The notes beneath the pieces were generated by a model that did not search any database, was not told where the DNA came from, and was given only the letters and a program-made list of their open reading frames with translations. Below are positions 27,670 through 36,802 of a stretch of DNA of 64,000 nucleotides, in pieces. Location: NCBI RefSeq assembly GCF_014204915.1, contig NZ_JACHMH010000001.1:4675501-4739500 (forward strand), written 5' to 3'. Position 1 is the first letter of the stretch; the number at the start of each line of letters is the position of its first letter. The position numbers and the translations under genes are program-made. This DNA is from Crossiella cryophila (GTDB taxonomy: Bacteria; Actinomycetota; Actinomycetes; Mycobacteriales; Pseudonocardiaceae).

Positions 27670-28401
27670 ATGAGGATGTTCAAGGTGGGGGCGGCGCTGC
27701 TCACTGGCGCCGTGCTGTTGTCGGGGTGCTCGCTGGTCGCGCGCAACCGGGAGACCCAGCAGCAGGATTTCGAGCAGAAGGTCACCAAGCTGGAGGTGAC
27801 CCTGTACAGCGGGGACGTCGAGGTCCGGGCCGGTGGGGACGGCAAGGTCAGCGTCACCAGGAAGCTGGAGTGGGCCAGCACCAAGCCCATCGCGCACGAG
27901 GAGTGGTCGGGGGAGACGCTGCGGATCACCCCGCCGACCTGTCCGAACAACTGCGGGATCGACTACGTGATCACCGTGCCCGCCTCGATCGCGGTGCAGC
28001 TCAAGACCAACTCCGGCACGGTCGTGGTCGCCGACGTCAAGGGCGACCTGCGCCTGGAAACCGACTCCGGGGACGTGCGCGCGGACAACCCGGTGGCCGC
28101 GCTGTGGGCGCGCACCGGCTCGGGCAAGGTCACCACCTCCGGCGCGCGTTCGCCCAAGGCCGAGCTGCGCACGGACTCCGGTGACATCGAGGCCGCCTTC
28201 GCCGCCGCGCCGACCACCGTGCTGACCCAGGCCGGCAGCGGCGCCGTCACCATCACGGTGCCCAAGGAGCCCGCCGGATACCAGGTGACCACCAAGGCCG
28301 ACTCGGGCAAGCGGGAGGTCGCGGTCACCCAGGAGGCGGGCAGCCCGCGCACGATCTCCGCGTCCACCGACTCCGGCGACATCACGGTCAAATACGGCTG
28401 A
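27670..28401 (+). CDS. Lipoprotein with DUF4097 adhesin-like beta-helix domain
   Basis: A 243-residue lipoprotein: signal FKVGAALLTGAVLLSGCSLV, lipobox LSGC. The mature region repeats a short beta motif with T/N-D-S-G-D/T: LKTNSGTVVVADVKGDL, LETDSGDVRAD, RTGSGKVTTSG, LRTDSGDIEAA, ADSGKREVAV, STDSGDITVKYG. This is the pattern of the DUF4097 putative adhesin family. The protein is on the outer membrane face; role unknown. ATG 27670 is chosen because earlier in-frame codons run through the terminator hairpin. A bidirectional hairpin follows the gene. Confidence 0.85.
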   Translation: MRMFKVGAALLTGAVLLSGCSLVARNRETQQQDFEQKVTKLEVTLYSGDVEVRAGGDGKVSVTRKLEWASTKPIAHEEWSGETLRITPPTCPNNCGIDYVITVPASIAVQLKTNSGTVVVADVKGDLRLETDSGDVRADNPVAALWARTGSGKVTTSGARSPKAELRTDSGDIEAAFAAAPTTVLTQAGSGAVTITVPKEPAGYQVTTKADSGKREVAVTQEAGSPRTISASTDSGDITVKYG

Positions 28402-28426
28402 GCCAGGTACCGCTGAGGGGGCGTGG

Positions 28427-28462
28427 ACCCGGCGGAGGCGGTGAGGGACGCCTCCGCCGGGT
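28427..28462. terminator. Bidirectional hairpin terminator
   Basis: Perfect 14-bp arms (28427-28440, 28449-28462) with an 8-base loop between two convergent genes. Confidence 0.78.
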
Positions 28463-28472
28463 GCCACCGGGA

Positions 28473-30404
28473 CTACCAGCTCGGGCTGAGCCGGACGTCC
28501 GCGGCCTTCACGAAGAACGCCCGGTGCCCGAAGAACACCTGGTAGTACTTGTCCTTGCCGCGCACCACGGTCCGCGGACCCTCCCAGTTCTGCGCGAAGT
28601 AGTAGTCGGTGGAGACGTTGTGCTCGGCGAGCACGTACTTCTCCCCGGCGCGCATGCTGTACTGCAACGGCGCGATCGGCTGATAGGGCACGCCGGTGCC
28701 TTCGTAGGCGGCTTCCTCCGGGTAGGCCCGGCCGAACACCGGGACCTCGGTCAGGCCGGGGCGCGGGGTGACGGTGTAGCCGGTGCTGTTCACCGCGGTC
28801 GGCTTGGATCGCGGGTTGTGGAACCAGGCTTTCTGGCCCAGGTACCAGATCGCGGTCCACTCGCCGCGCCGTTCGGCCACCGCGAAGCGCTGTCCGGTGT
28901 CCACCCGGCCGCCGTAGTCGCTGACGTGCCGGGTGCTGTTGCTGCCGTCCGGCCGCAGCCCTGGGTCCTTGACCAGTGGGGCGTCCGCGCTGGGTTCGGT
29001 GTGCAGGAACACCGAGGTGGTGCCGCGGACCGGGCAGGGGTCGGCGGGTTTGGCGCTGTCACAGCCGTACATCGCCGGGTGGTGGGTGGCGTAGTCCGGT
29101 TTGATGGTGACGATCCCGGCCCATGGTCCGGTGCTGGTCTGGAAGGGCGCGCCGAGCAGGTCGAAGTAGTGCGCCCAGTCCCAGTAGGGGCCCGGGTCCC
29201 AGTGCATGCCGCGCACGGTGGCCGGGGTGGTGCCGGGCACGTTGTCGTGACCCAGGATGTGCCCGCGGTCCAGGGGGATGTCGTACTTGTGCGCCAGGTA
29301 GCGCACCAGCCGCGCCGAGGAGCGGTACATCGCCTCGGTGTACCAGGTGCCCTTGGCCGCGAAACCCTCGTGCTCCAGGCCGATGGAGTGCGAGTTGATG
29401 TACCAGTTCCCGGCCTGCCAGGCCACGTCCTCGGCCTTGACGTGCTGGGCCACGTGGCCGTCGACCGAGCGCAGGGTGTACTGCCAGCTCACGTACTTCG
29501 GGTTCTGCACCAGCCGCAGCGTGGTGTCGTAGTAGCCCTCGGTGTCGTGCACGATGATGTACTTGATCTTCAGATCGCGCGGCCGGTCGGCCTGGTCGTG
29601 GTTGCCGTAGCTGCCCGGTTTGGTCGGGTCGAAGTGCTCGTACGGGGCCGGAATCCATTCACAGCCCAGGTTCCTCGGGCATTCGGTGGCCGCGGGCTTC
29701 GGCGCGCGCAGGCCGAGACCGTCCACTTGGGACACTCGCGGGCTGATGCCGGGATCGGCGGTCAGCCGGACCCGGTGGCCGTCGTCGGTGACCCGGTCCG
29801 CGCCGGTGCGCAGCAACTCGAACACGTCGTCGGCGAACCGGCGGGCGGTCGCGGTGTCGGTGGCCCCGCTGTACCTGGCCACCGCCCCGTACCAGTCCCC
29901 GGCCGCGCCGCCGCCGCGTAACTCCCGCTGGTACTGTGCCAGCACGGCCGCGCCACCGCGGATGTTGACCGCCGGATCCGAGCGCAACCTCGCCGGTTCG
30001 GCCCCGGTCAGCCGCGCGGCCAGGTCCAGGGTCTGTAGTCCGGCGGGGGAGGCCCCGGCCGGTGCGGGTTCGGGCAGCCGGAGTGGCCGGGCGGTGTCCC
30101 CGCGCGGGTCCTCGGCGCCGTCCCCGTGGTGGGTGTCCGGGGCGACGCCGAGGCCCCGCGCGTCGGTGAGGTGCATGGGCCCGAAGCCCGCACCGCGGCT
30201 CGGTTCCCCCGCGTTGGCATCCCAGCGCGACTGGAGGTACGAGACGCCGAGCAACACACTCGGCGGCACGCCGAACTCGGTGGCGGCGGCCGTGAACGCG
30301 TCCTGCCGGTCCGCCGGAGCGGCGGTCGCGGACACCGGGGTGACAAGCGCGCCGAGAACCGCGAGCGCGGCTCCCAGCGCGAGATGACGCCGGACAACGG
30401 GCAT
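28473..30404 (-). CDS. Secreted N-acetylmuramoyl-L-alanine amidase (Amidase_2)
   Basis: The 643-residue protein has a signal peptide (HLALGAALAVLGALVTPVSA). The N-terminal 220 residues look like a lysozyme/transglycosylase-like helical domain (AATEFGVPPSVLLGVSYLQS). The central Amidase_2/PGRP domain has zinc-binding regions YIIVHDTEGYY and GMHWDPGPYWDW, with HSIGLEHEGF and GHILGHDNVPG between. The C-terminal 200 residues form SH3-like beta repeats, probably for wall binding. It would cut the peptide from muramic acid in peptidoglycan. ATG 30404 is chosen; the open frame upstream is a translation of the repeat array. The two-component system gene ends just upstream of that array. Confidence 0.88.
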   Translation of the reverse strand: MPVVRRHLALGAALAVLGALVTPVSATAAPADRQDAFTAAATEFGVPPSVLLGVSYLQSRWDANAGEPSRGAGFGPMHLTDARGLGVAPDTHHGDGAEDPRGDTARPLRLPEPAPAGASPAGLQTLDLAARLTGAEPARLRSDPAVNIRGGAAVLAQYQRELRGGGAAGDWYGAVARYSGATDTATARRFADDVFELLRTGADRVTDDGHRVRLTADPGISPRVSQVDGLGLRAPKPAATECPRNLGCEWIPAPYEHFDPTKPGSYGNHDQADRPRDLKIKYIIVHDTEGYYDTTLRLVQNPKYVSWQYTLRSVDGHVAQHVKAEDVAWQAGNWYINSHSIGLEHEGFAAKGTWYTEAMYRSSARLVRYLAHKYDIPLDRGHILGHDNVPGTTPATVRGMHWDPGPYWDWAHYFDLLGAPFQTSTGPWAGIVTIKPDYATHHPAMYGCDSAKPADPCPVRGTTSVFLHTEPSADAPLVKDPGLRPDGSNSTRHVSDYGGRVDTGQRFAVAERRGEWTAIWYLGQKAWFHNPRSKPTAVNSTGYTVTPRPGLTEVPVFGRAYPEEAAYEGTGVPYQPIAPLQYSMRAGEKYVLAEHNVSTDYYFAQNWEGPRTVVRGKDKYYQVFFGHRAFFVKAADVRLSPSW

Positions 30405-30477
30405 GTGGACATCTTTCTCACAACGCCCATTGTGTGGCAATAGTCCACAAGGAGTCCGCGACCAACCAAAGCCCCCA

Positions 30478-30620
30478 GTGTTGGCCGTTCTCGTACGGTG
30501 TGTTGGCCGAACTGGACGGTGTGTTGGCCGTTGTGGGCGGTGTGTTGGCCGGAGGGTGTACCAGTTCGGCCAAGACTGTGTACGACAACGGCCAAGACTG
30601 CGTACGAGAACGGCCAACAC
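30478..30620. repeat. Array of seven TTGGCC motifs, 4 direct and 3 inverted, 21-23 bp apart
   Basis: TTGGCC begins on the plus strand at 30481, 30503, 30524 and 30545, and GGCCAA begins at 30568, 30590 and 30612. Most copies are GTGTTGGCCG or TCTTGGCCG. The outer units form a perfect 20-bp inverted repeat (30478-30497 and 30601-30620). Inner units also pair: GGCCGAACTGG (30505-30515) with 30561-30571, and GGCCGTTGT (30526-30534) with 30585-30593. The period of two helical turns places all motifs on one DNA face. It fills the 224-bp gap before the amidase gene and resembles a multi-site operator or iteron set. Confidence 0.85.
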
Positions 30621-30628
30621 GCCGGGGG

Positions 30629-31939
30629 TCAGTTGAAGCGCATGCGCAGCAATGTGCCGCCGCCCTCGGGGGACTCCGCGGAGACGGTCGCGCCGTGGGC
30701 TCGTGCGACCTGGCCGACGATCGCCAGGCCGAGTCCGGAGCCTGGCAGCGAACGGGCCGCGGGGGAGCGGTAGAAGCGCTCGAACACCAGGTCCAGGTCC
30801 GCGGCCGGGATCCCCGGGCCCTGGTCGAGCACCCGCAACTCCTTGTCGTGCAAGGACACCCGCACGATCCCACCGGGTGGGCTGAACTTGCCCGCGTTGT
30901 CCAGCAGGTTGCGCACCGCGCGGGCCAGCCTGCCGGGCTGGCCGGTGATCGCGGTCGGATCCAGGTCCAGGCAGAAGGCGGTGCGTGGCCAGTGGGCGCC
31001 CACCTCGGCGGCCACGTGCTCGACCAACAGGTCCAGGCGGAGTTCCTCGGCCGGGTCGGCGGCTTCCTCGCCGCGGGCCAGTTCGATCAGGTCGGTGACC
31101 AGCCCGGTGAGCCGGGTGGCCTGGGTGTGCAGGGCGGTGAGCACGTCGCCGCGCTGGGTCTGGGTGAGCTGGTCGGCGCGGCGCAGCAGGTCGATGTTGG
31201 CACGCAGGCCGGTCAGCGGGGTACGCAGTTCGTGCGAGGCGTCGGCGACCAGTTGTCGTTGCGCGGCAAGGGCGGCGTCCAGTTCGGCGAGCATGGTGTT
31301 GAACCCGGCGGACAGCCGGGCCAGCTCGTCCGCGCCGTCGACCTCGATGCGGGCCTGGGGATCCCGGTTCGCGGCCACCAGCTCAGCCGCCTCGGTGAGT
31401 GCGGCCACGGGGCGCAAACCGGTGCGCGCCACCAGGTATCCGGCCGCGGCGGCCACCGCGACGCCGACCAGTCCGGCGCCGATGAGTGCCCAGCCGATCC
31501 GGGTGAGGCTGTCGTCGGTGCGGTCCGAGCGCACCGCCACCTGCACCGCCACCCCCTCGGCCAGCGGGGAGGTGAGCATGCGCACCGGGTGGCCGCCGAT
31601 GGTGGCCGCGCTGAAGAAGGCGGTGCGCCTGCCCGCGGCGACCGCGCGGGTCTCCTCGGTGACCGGCAGACCGGCGTCGTCGGTGATCCGCCCGTCCGCG
31701 GTCACCTTCTGCGCGCACGCGGGCGCGGTGATGAACTCGCAGGGGCCGGCGGGGATCCAGGCGTCGAGGGCCACGCGTTTCAGCCGAGTCACCTCCCGCT
31801 GTAAACCCAGGTCGGTCGACCGGTGCAGCTCACCCGCGAACAGCAGGTAGGCGGTCACCGCCATCGCCGTGGATGTCAGCGCGACCGCCAGCGCGCCGGT
31901 GACAGCGATTCTGGCCCGCAACGGCCACCGGCGCCTCAC
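30629..31939 (-). CDS. Sensor histidine kinase (MprB-like)
   Basis: The 436-residue protein has two membrane helices (about 8-33 and 148-170) enclosing an external sensor with two Cys (PCEFITAPACAQ). A HAMP linker follows, then the phosphorylated His in DASHELRTPLTG, and an ATPase domain with N box NLLDNAGKF, G1 DQGPGIP and G2 GSGLGLAIV. It is encoded downstream of, and overlaps (ATGA), the response regulator. Together they resemble the cell-envelope stress pair MprAB. The nearest downstream gene is a cell-wall amidase, a plausible target. Confidence 0.92.
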   Translation of the reverse strand: MRRRWPLRARIAVTGALAVALTSTAMAVTAYLLFAGELHRSTDLGLQREVTRLKRVALDAWIPAGPCEFITAPACAQKVTADGRITDDAGLPVTEETRAVAAGRRTAFFSAATIGGHPVRMLTSPLAEGVAVQVAVRSDRTDDSLTRIGWALIGAGLVGVAVAAAAGYLVARTGLRPVAALTEAAELVAANRDPQARIEVDGADELARLSAGFNTMLAELDAALAAQRQLVADASHELRTPLTGLRANIDLLRRADQLTQTQRGDVLTALHTQATRLTGLVTDLIELARGEEAADPAEELRLDLLVEHVAAEVGAHWPRTAFCLDLDPTAITGQPGRLARAVRNLLDNAGKFSPPGGIVRVSLHDKELRVLDQGPGIPAADLDLVFERFYRSPAARSLPGSGLGLAIVGQVARAHGATVSAESPEGGGTLLRMRFN

Positions 31940-32604
31940 GGATCACCCAGTCGATATCCAAGTCCGCGAATGGTGTGCAGCAACGGGGGCTCGCCAGGCG
32001 TCTCCAGCTTGCCGCGCAGATACCGGATATACACCGCCAGCGAGTTCGCGGTGGACAGTCCGGGACCCCACACCAGCTCGATGATCGACTCCCGCGGCAG
32101 CGCCCGGCCCGCGTTGCGCGCGAGCACCTCCAGCAGGGCGAACTCGGTGCGGCTCAACTCGATCCGCCGGTCCCCGCGCCGCACCAGCCGGGCGGCGGTG
32201 TCCACGATGAGATCCCCGTGTCGCAGGATCGCCGGATCCGCCGGGTAGGCCCTGCGCAGCAGCGCCCGCACCCTGGCCAGCAACTCGTCCAGGTCGAACG
32301 GCTTGACCAGGTAGTCATCGGCCCCGGCGTCCAGCCCGGCGATCCGGTCGCCCACCGTGTCCCTGGCGGTCAGCACCAGGATCGGCGTGCGGTCACCGCT
32401 GGCGCGCAACCGGCGGCACACGGTGAGGCCGTCGGTGAAGGGCATGAGCAGGTCGAGGACCACCGCGTCCGGCCGCCAGTCCGCGATCTCGGCCAGCGCC
32501 AGCCCACCGTCGCCCACCCCGCGCACCTCGTGGCCCGCGGTGCTCAGCGCCAGCTCGACCGCCGTGCGCACGGCATCGTCGTCCTCGGCCACCAGTACCC
32601 GCAT
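31936..32604 (-). CDS. OmpR-family response regulator (MprA-like)
   Basis: The 222-residue protein has a receiver domain with acidic pair EDDD (about 7-10), phosphoacceptor Asp in VVLDLLMPFTDG, the Thr of LVLTARD and the Lys of LVKPFD. The C-terminal winged helix has RTEFALLEVLARNAGRALPR and NSLAVYIRYLRGKL, ending HTIRGLGYRLGDP. ATG 32604 is used; seven codons further upstream are possible. It is the first gene of the pair. OmpR-type regulators often bind repeated sites spaced by one or two helical turns, which makes the TTGGCC array of interest. Confidence 0.93.
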   Translation of the reverse strand: MRVLVAEDDDAVRTAVELALSTAGHEVRGVGDGGLALAEIADWRPDAVVLDLLMPFTDGLTVCRRLRASGDRTPILVLTARDTVGDRIAGLDAGADDYLVKPFDLDELLARVRALLRRAYPADPAILRHGDLIVDTAARLVRRGDRRIELSRTEFALLEVLARNAGRALPRESIIELVWGPGLSTANSLAVYIRYLRGKLETPGEPPLLHTIRGLGYRLGDP

Positions 32605-32669
32605 GATGCCCCCGATGGTAGCCAAGGGATTCTCACCGGACTCTCATTCGCACCCGACATGGTGATCCG

Positions 32670-34508
32670 GTGCGAACATCACGTGAACGAGCCGTGTCCG
32701 TCGGCCTGGCCCTGGCCCTGCTGCTCACCGGATCACCCGCCGTCGCCGAACCCGCCGCCGGCGAGGTGCTGTTCCCGGTGACCGGTGGTGTGCTGCGCCT
32801 GCGTCCGTCCACAATGGAGATCACCGGTCCGGCCCTGGTGTCAGCGGGTGTTGACGGGTTGGGGCCGGTGACCGACCTGCGGCGGGACCGGGACGGCGTG
32901 AGCTGGCAGTACCCCGAGCGCGGCTACCGGGTCCGGGCCGGGGTGCGCGATGGCAGGCTGCGGGTGACCGTCCACGGTGGACGGGACAGCCTGCGCTGGC
33001 CGGTCACCGGCGCCGACCCTGCCACCACCCGGCTGGCCGTGCCGCGCGGCGAGGGCCTGTCCGTGCCGGTCACCGACACCTGGTGGGCCGAGCGGCTGGG
33101 CAGCGTCCCGGTCTCCGGCGGGCTCACGCTGCCGTTCTGGGGCCAGACCGTTGGCGGGCGCGGGGTGAGCTACCTGGTGTCCACCGAGATCGGCACCGAC
33201 CTCGCTGTGTCTACTGTGGACAAACGGTTGCACGCCACCGCCGAACACACCTTCACCGACCGGACCCCGGACTACACCGTCGACTTCGGACTCACCGACG
33301 GCTCCCCGGTGGCCGCCGCCGCGGACTACCGCCGGTTCCTGGCCGCTCGCGGCGGACTCGGCAACCTGCGGGCGAAGATCAAGGCCAATCCCGCCGCGGA
33401 GAAACTGCTCGGCGCGTTGCACGCCTACGGCTGGGGGCAGGCCCGGCAGGTCGAGGGCGTGCGCCGGTTGCGGGAACTCGGCATCGACCGGCTGTGGCTG
33501 GGCTACGACGGCACACCGATGAGCAAGGAGGCGGTCACCGAGGCGCGGCAGGCCGGGTACCTGGTCGGCCCGTACGACTCCTGGGACAACGCCCAGGACC
33601 CGGCCACCGCGGACAACCCCGGCTCGGTCTGGCCGGGCAAGCTCTGGCCGGAAGGCTGTGTGCGCAAGGCCGACGGCACCCCGGAGACCGGGTTCGGCGG
33701 TCGCGGCTGCTACCTCAGCACCGCCGCCCTGCCCGATGAGGTCTACCGGGACCGGGTGCGCGAGTGGACGGCCAACGGCGCGGACAGCTACTTCCTCGAC
33801 GTCGACGCCGCCAGCGAACTCTTCGACGACCACTCGCCTGCTCATCCGATGACCCGGCAACAGGATCGCGCCAACCGCCTGAAGCGGATGGCCTACCTCT
33901 CCGGCGAGCGCCGCCTGGTGCTCGGCTCGGAAACCGCGGCCGGCTGGGCGAACCAGGTCCTCGCCTTCAACCACGGCTCCTCGACGCCGGTCACCAACGC
34001 GCTGTGGAAAGCCCAGCGGGACAAGGCGAACTGGGGTGCCTGGTACCCGGAGGCGGCCCCGTCGTTCTTCTTCAAACCGGTGGAACTCTCCGCCGAGCTG
34101 ACCCGGTTCATGTTCGACCCGGCCGTGCGCGTCCCGCTGTACCAGACCGTGCTGCACGACTCGCTGATCTCCACCGACCGCTGGGAGCTGCCGCTGTCCA
34201 AACTCCCCGCCCTGGCCAAGGACCGCATCCTGCTCGCGCTGCTCTACAACGTCCCGCCGAACCTGGTGCTGGACCAGGGGGAGCTGGACCGGCACGGCGA
34301 GCGGATCGCCGAGCTGCACAAGGTGTTCTCACCCCTGCACAGGCTGGCGGGCACCGAGGCGATGACCGGATTCCGCTGGGTGGACGGCGATCCCAAGGTG
34401 CAGGAGACCGAGTTCGGCAACGGCGTGCTGCGGGTGCGCGCCGACTTCAGCACCGGCTGCGTGCGGACCTCGCGGAGTCAGGAGAAGTACTGCCCGAGCG
34501 CCTGGTGA
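32670..34508 (+). CDS. Secreted glycoside hydrolase-like protein (GH101/DUF5696-like)
   Basis: The 612-residue protein starts at GTG with a signal peptide (VGLALALLLTGSPAVA). A beta-rich first third (about 30-220) is followed by a probable TIM barrel: LGALHAYGWGQARQVEGVRR, LGIDRLWLGYDG, YLVGPYDSWDN and GADSYFLDVDAASELFDDHS. The Asp residues in YFLDVDA fit a nucleophile on strand 4, as in clan members related to endo-alpha-N-acetylgalactosaminidases. Substrate unknown; the family call is tentative. It converges directly with the LacI gene, without spacer, which may regulate sugar use here. Confidence 0.7.
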   Translation: MRTSRERAVSVGLALALLLTGSPAVAEPAAGEVLFPVTGGVLRLRPSTMEITGPALVSAGVDGLGPVTDLRRDRDGVSWQYPERGYRVRAGVRDGRLRVTVHGGRDSLRWPVTGADPATTRLAVPRGEGLSVPVTDTWWAERLGSVPVSGGLTLPFWGQTVGGRGVSYLVSTEIGTDLAVSTVDKRLHATAEHTFTDRTPDYTVDFGLTDGSPVAAAADYRRFLAARGGLGNLRAKIKANPAAEKLLGALHAYGWGQARQVEGVRRLRELGIDRLWLGYDGTPMSKEAVTEARQAGYLVGPYDSWDNAQDPATADNPGSVWPGKLWPEGCVRKADGTPETGFGGRGCYLSTAALPDEVYRDRVREWTANGADSYFLDVDAASELFDDHSPAHPMTRQQDRANRLKRMAYLSGERRLVLGSETAAGWANQVLAFNHGSSTPVTNALWKAQRDKANWGAWYPEAAPSFFFKPVELSAELTRFMFDPAVRVPLYQTVLHDSLISTDRWELPLSKLPALAKDRILLALLYNVPPNLVLDQGELDRHGERIAELHKVFSPLHRLAGTEAMTGFRWVDGDPKVQETEFGNGVLRVRADFSTGCVRTSRSQEKYCPSAW

Positions 34509-35507
34509 TCACGGCGACCCTGGACTCCTGGACGAGCTGCCGCGGGCGATCAGCCGGGCGTCCAGGGTCACCGTGCTGGGTAGTCGCCCCGGATCGGCGA
34601 TCCGGGCCAGCAGCAGCCGGGTGGCCTGCACACCGATCTGGTAGGCGGGCTGGGCCACCACGCTGAGCTGCGGCTCCAGCAACGTCGTCCACGGCGCGTC
34701 GTCGAAGGAGACCAGCCCCAGGTCGATCCCGGCCCGCAGGCCGTGCGCGCGCATCGCGCCCAGCACCCCGACCGCCATCGCGCTGTTGCCCACCAGCAGC
34801 GCGTCCGGCCGCTCCGGCCCGCCCAGCAGCTCCGAGGCCGCCACCTGCGCGCCCGGCGCCCGGTACTCGGCCCGGCGCAGCACCTCCCGGCGGCCGGTGC
34901 CGACCAGGGCGTCCCGGTAGCCCGCGGCGCGGTCATCGGCCGTGGGCACCCCCTCCGGGCCGGTCAGGCAGGCGATCCGCTGGTAGCCCTGTTCGATCAG
35001 GTGCTCGGTGGCCTGGCGGGCGGCCAGGCGGCTGTGCACCAGCACCATGTCGCAGGAGCGGTCCGGCATCCGCCGGTCCACCGCCACCACCGGGGTGCCG
35101 CTGTCGAAGAGCGGGTCCAGGCTGCCGGGCAGCCCCGAGGGCGAGACGATCACGCCGGCCGCGCGCTCGCTCAGCGCCACCTCGACGTAACGCCGCTCCT
35201 TGTCCGCGTTCTCATCGGAATTGCACAGGACCACCTGGAAGCCACCGGCCTGCGCGGTGTCCTCCACCCCGCGGGCGATCGCGGTGAAGAACGGGTTCTC
35301 CACGTCCGAGATGATCAAGGCGAGTACCGCGGTCTCCTGCCTGCGCAGGTTGCGGGCCAGGCCGTTGGGCCGGTACCCGAGTTCCTTCGCCGCCGCCCTG
35401 ACCCGGCTCGCCAGCTCCGGATCCACGGTGGACTTGCCGTTCAACGCCCGCGAGACCGTCGCGGTGGACACCCCTGCCCGTGCGGCTACATCACTGATCG
35501 TCGCCAA
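34509..35507 (-). CDS. LacI-family transcriptional regulator
   Basis: The 332-residue protein has the LacI DNA-binding domain: ATISDVAARAGVSTATVSRA then LNGKSTVDPELASRVRAAAK and ELGYRPNGLARNLR with the hinge. A periplasmic-binding-like sugar domain follows (ALIISDVENPFFTAIARGVE ... GLVSFDDAPWTTLLEPQLSV). The start codon is TTG. It ends against the glycosidase gene, so it may respond to a sugar released by that enzyme. The upstream region has AATCGATT (35588-35595), a possible half of a LacI-type operator centred on CG. Confidence 0.9.
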   Translation of the reverse strand: MATISDVAARAGVSTATVSRALNGKSTVDPELASRVRAAAKELGYRPNGLARNLRRQETAVLALIISDVENPFFTAIARGVEDTAQAGGFQVVLCNSDENADKERRYVEVALSERAAGVIVSPSGLPGSLDPLFDSGTPVVAVDRRMPDRSCDMVLVHSRLAARQATEHLIEQGYQRIACLTGPEGVPTADDRAAGYRDALVGTGRREVLRRAEYRAPGAQVAASELLGGPERPDALLVGNSAMAVGVLGAMRAHGLRAGIDLGLVSFDDAPWTTLLEPQLSVVAQPAYQIGVQATRLLLARIADPGRLPSTVTLDARLIARGSSSRSPGSP

Positions 35508-35716
35508 CTGTCTGACCCCTTGCTGCGCGCTGTCCCCGCGGACACCTTATTGACCCGGCCGCAAATTAAGAAAGAATCTTGGCGAAATCGATTGCGTGCA
35601 CGTTGCGCTTTTCGCCCGGTCGGGCATTGATCCACTCGGTTGACGCGCGCGGTCCAGGCGTGGCGAATCATGCGCATGTCTGCAACCGTGCACTCACGCA
35701 CCGAAGGGAGAGCACC

Positions 35717-36802
35717 GTGGCTCAAGAGGTCCGTGGCGTGATCGCCAGGAGCAAGCAGGCGCCCGTCGAACTGGTGACCATCGTGGTACCGGACCCCGGG
35801 CCGGGCGAGGCCGTGGTGAAGGTGCAGGCGTGCGGGGTCTGCCACACCGACCTGCACTACCGCGAGGGCGGCATCAACGACGAGTTCCCGTTCCTGCTCG
35901 GCCACGAGGCCGCCGGGATCGTCGAGGCGGTCGGCCCCGGCGTCACCGAGGTCGAACCAGGTGACTTCGTGGTGCTGAACTGGCGTGCGGTCTGCGGTCA
36001 GTGCCGGGCGTGCCGGCGCGGGCGGCCCTGGTACTGCTTCAACACCCACAACGCGGCCCAGCCGATGACGCTGACCGATGGCACCCCGCTCAGCCCGGCG
36101 CTGGGCATCGGCGCGTTCGCGGACAAGACCCTGGTCGCCGCCGGTCAGTGCACCAAGGTCGACCCGGAGGCCAGGGCGGCCGCGGTCGGCCTGCTCGGCT
36201 GCGGGGTGATGGCCGGCATCGGCGCGGCCATCAACACCGGCGGCGTCGGGCGCGGCGACTCGGTGGCGGTGATCGGCTGCGGCGGCGTCGGCGACGGCGC
36301 GATCGCCGGATCCGCGCTGGCCGGGGCGCACACCATCATCGCGGTGGACATGGACCCGGCCAAGCTGGAGCTGGCCAGGGGCTTCGGCGCCACCCACGTC
36401 GTCAACGCCAGGGAGACCGACCCGGTCGCCGCGATCCAGGAGCTGACCGGCGGCAACGGCGCGGACGTGGTGATCGACGCGGTCGGCCGCCCGGAGACCT
36501 GGAAGCAGGCTTTCTACGCCCGCGACCTGGCTGGCACCGTGGTGCTGGTCGGCGTGCCCACCCCGGAGATGACCATCGAGATGCCGCTGATCGACTTCTT
36601 CTCCCGCGGCGGCGCGCTCAAGTCCTCCTGGTACGGCGACTGCCTGCCCAGCCGCGACTTCCCCACGCTGGTCGAGCTGTACCGGCAGGGCAAGCTGGAC
36701 CTGGACGCCTTCGTCAGCGAGGAGATCCCGCTGGACGGGGTGGAGGGCGCGTTCGAGAAGATGCACACCGGCGGCGTGCTGCGCTCGGTGGTGGTCTTCT
36801 GA
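35717..36802 (+). CDS. mscR: S-(hydroxymethyl)mycothiol dehydrogenase / nitrosomycothiol reductase
   Basis: The 361-residue zinc alcohol dehydrogenase starts at GTG. Catalytic zinc ligands are in GVCHTDLHY and LLGHEAAG, the structural zinc cluster in [15 protein letters not shown], and the NAD loop in [13 protein letters not shown]. The [20 protein letters not shown] region is characteristic of the mycothiol-dependent formaldehyde dehydrogenase MSCR. It oxidises the formaldehyde-mycothiol adduct and can reduce S-nitrosomycothiol. Its stop overlaps the start of a metallo-hydrolase (TGATG), the usual gene pair in actinobacteria. Confidence 0.92.
   Translation: MAQEVRGVIARSKQAPVELVTIVVPDPGPGEAVVKVQACGVCHTDLHYREGGINDEFPFLLGHEAAGIVEAVGPGVTEVEPGDFVVLNWRAVCGQCRACRRGRPWYCFNTHNAAQPMTLTDGTPLSPALGIGAFADKTLVAAGQCTKVDPEARAAAVGLLGCGVMAGIGAAINTGGVGRGDSVAVIGCGGVGDGAIAGSALAGAHTIIAVDMDPAKLELARGFGATHVVNARETDPVAAIQELTGGNGADVVIDAVGRPETWKQAFYARDLAGTVVLVGVPTPEMTIEMPLIDFFSRGGALKSSWYGDCLPSRDFPTLVELYRQGKLDLDAFVSEEIPLDGVEGAFEKMHTGGVLRSVVVF

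Noticed and set aside
30405-30620. N-terminal extension of the amidase with RPTHRP-like repeats
   Set aside because: This is translation of the TTGGCC array; a good signal peptide begins at 30404.
30478-30620. CRISPR array
   Set aside because: Units are only about 10 bp, both orientations occur, and gaps are 11-13 bp; no cas genes.
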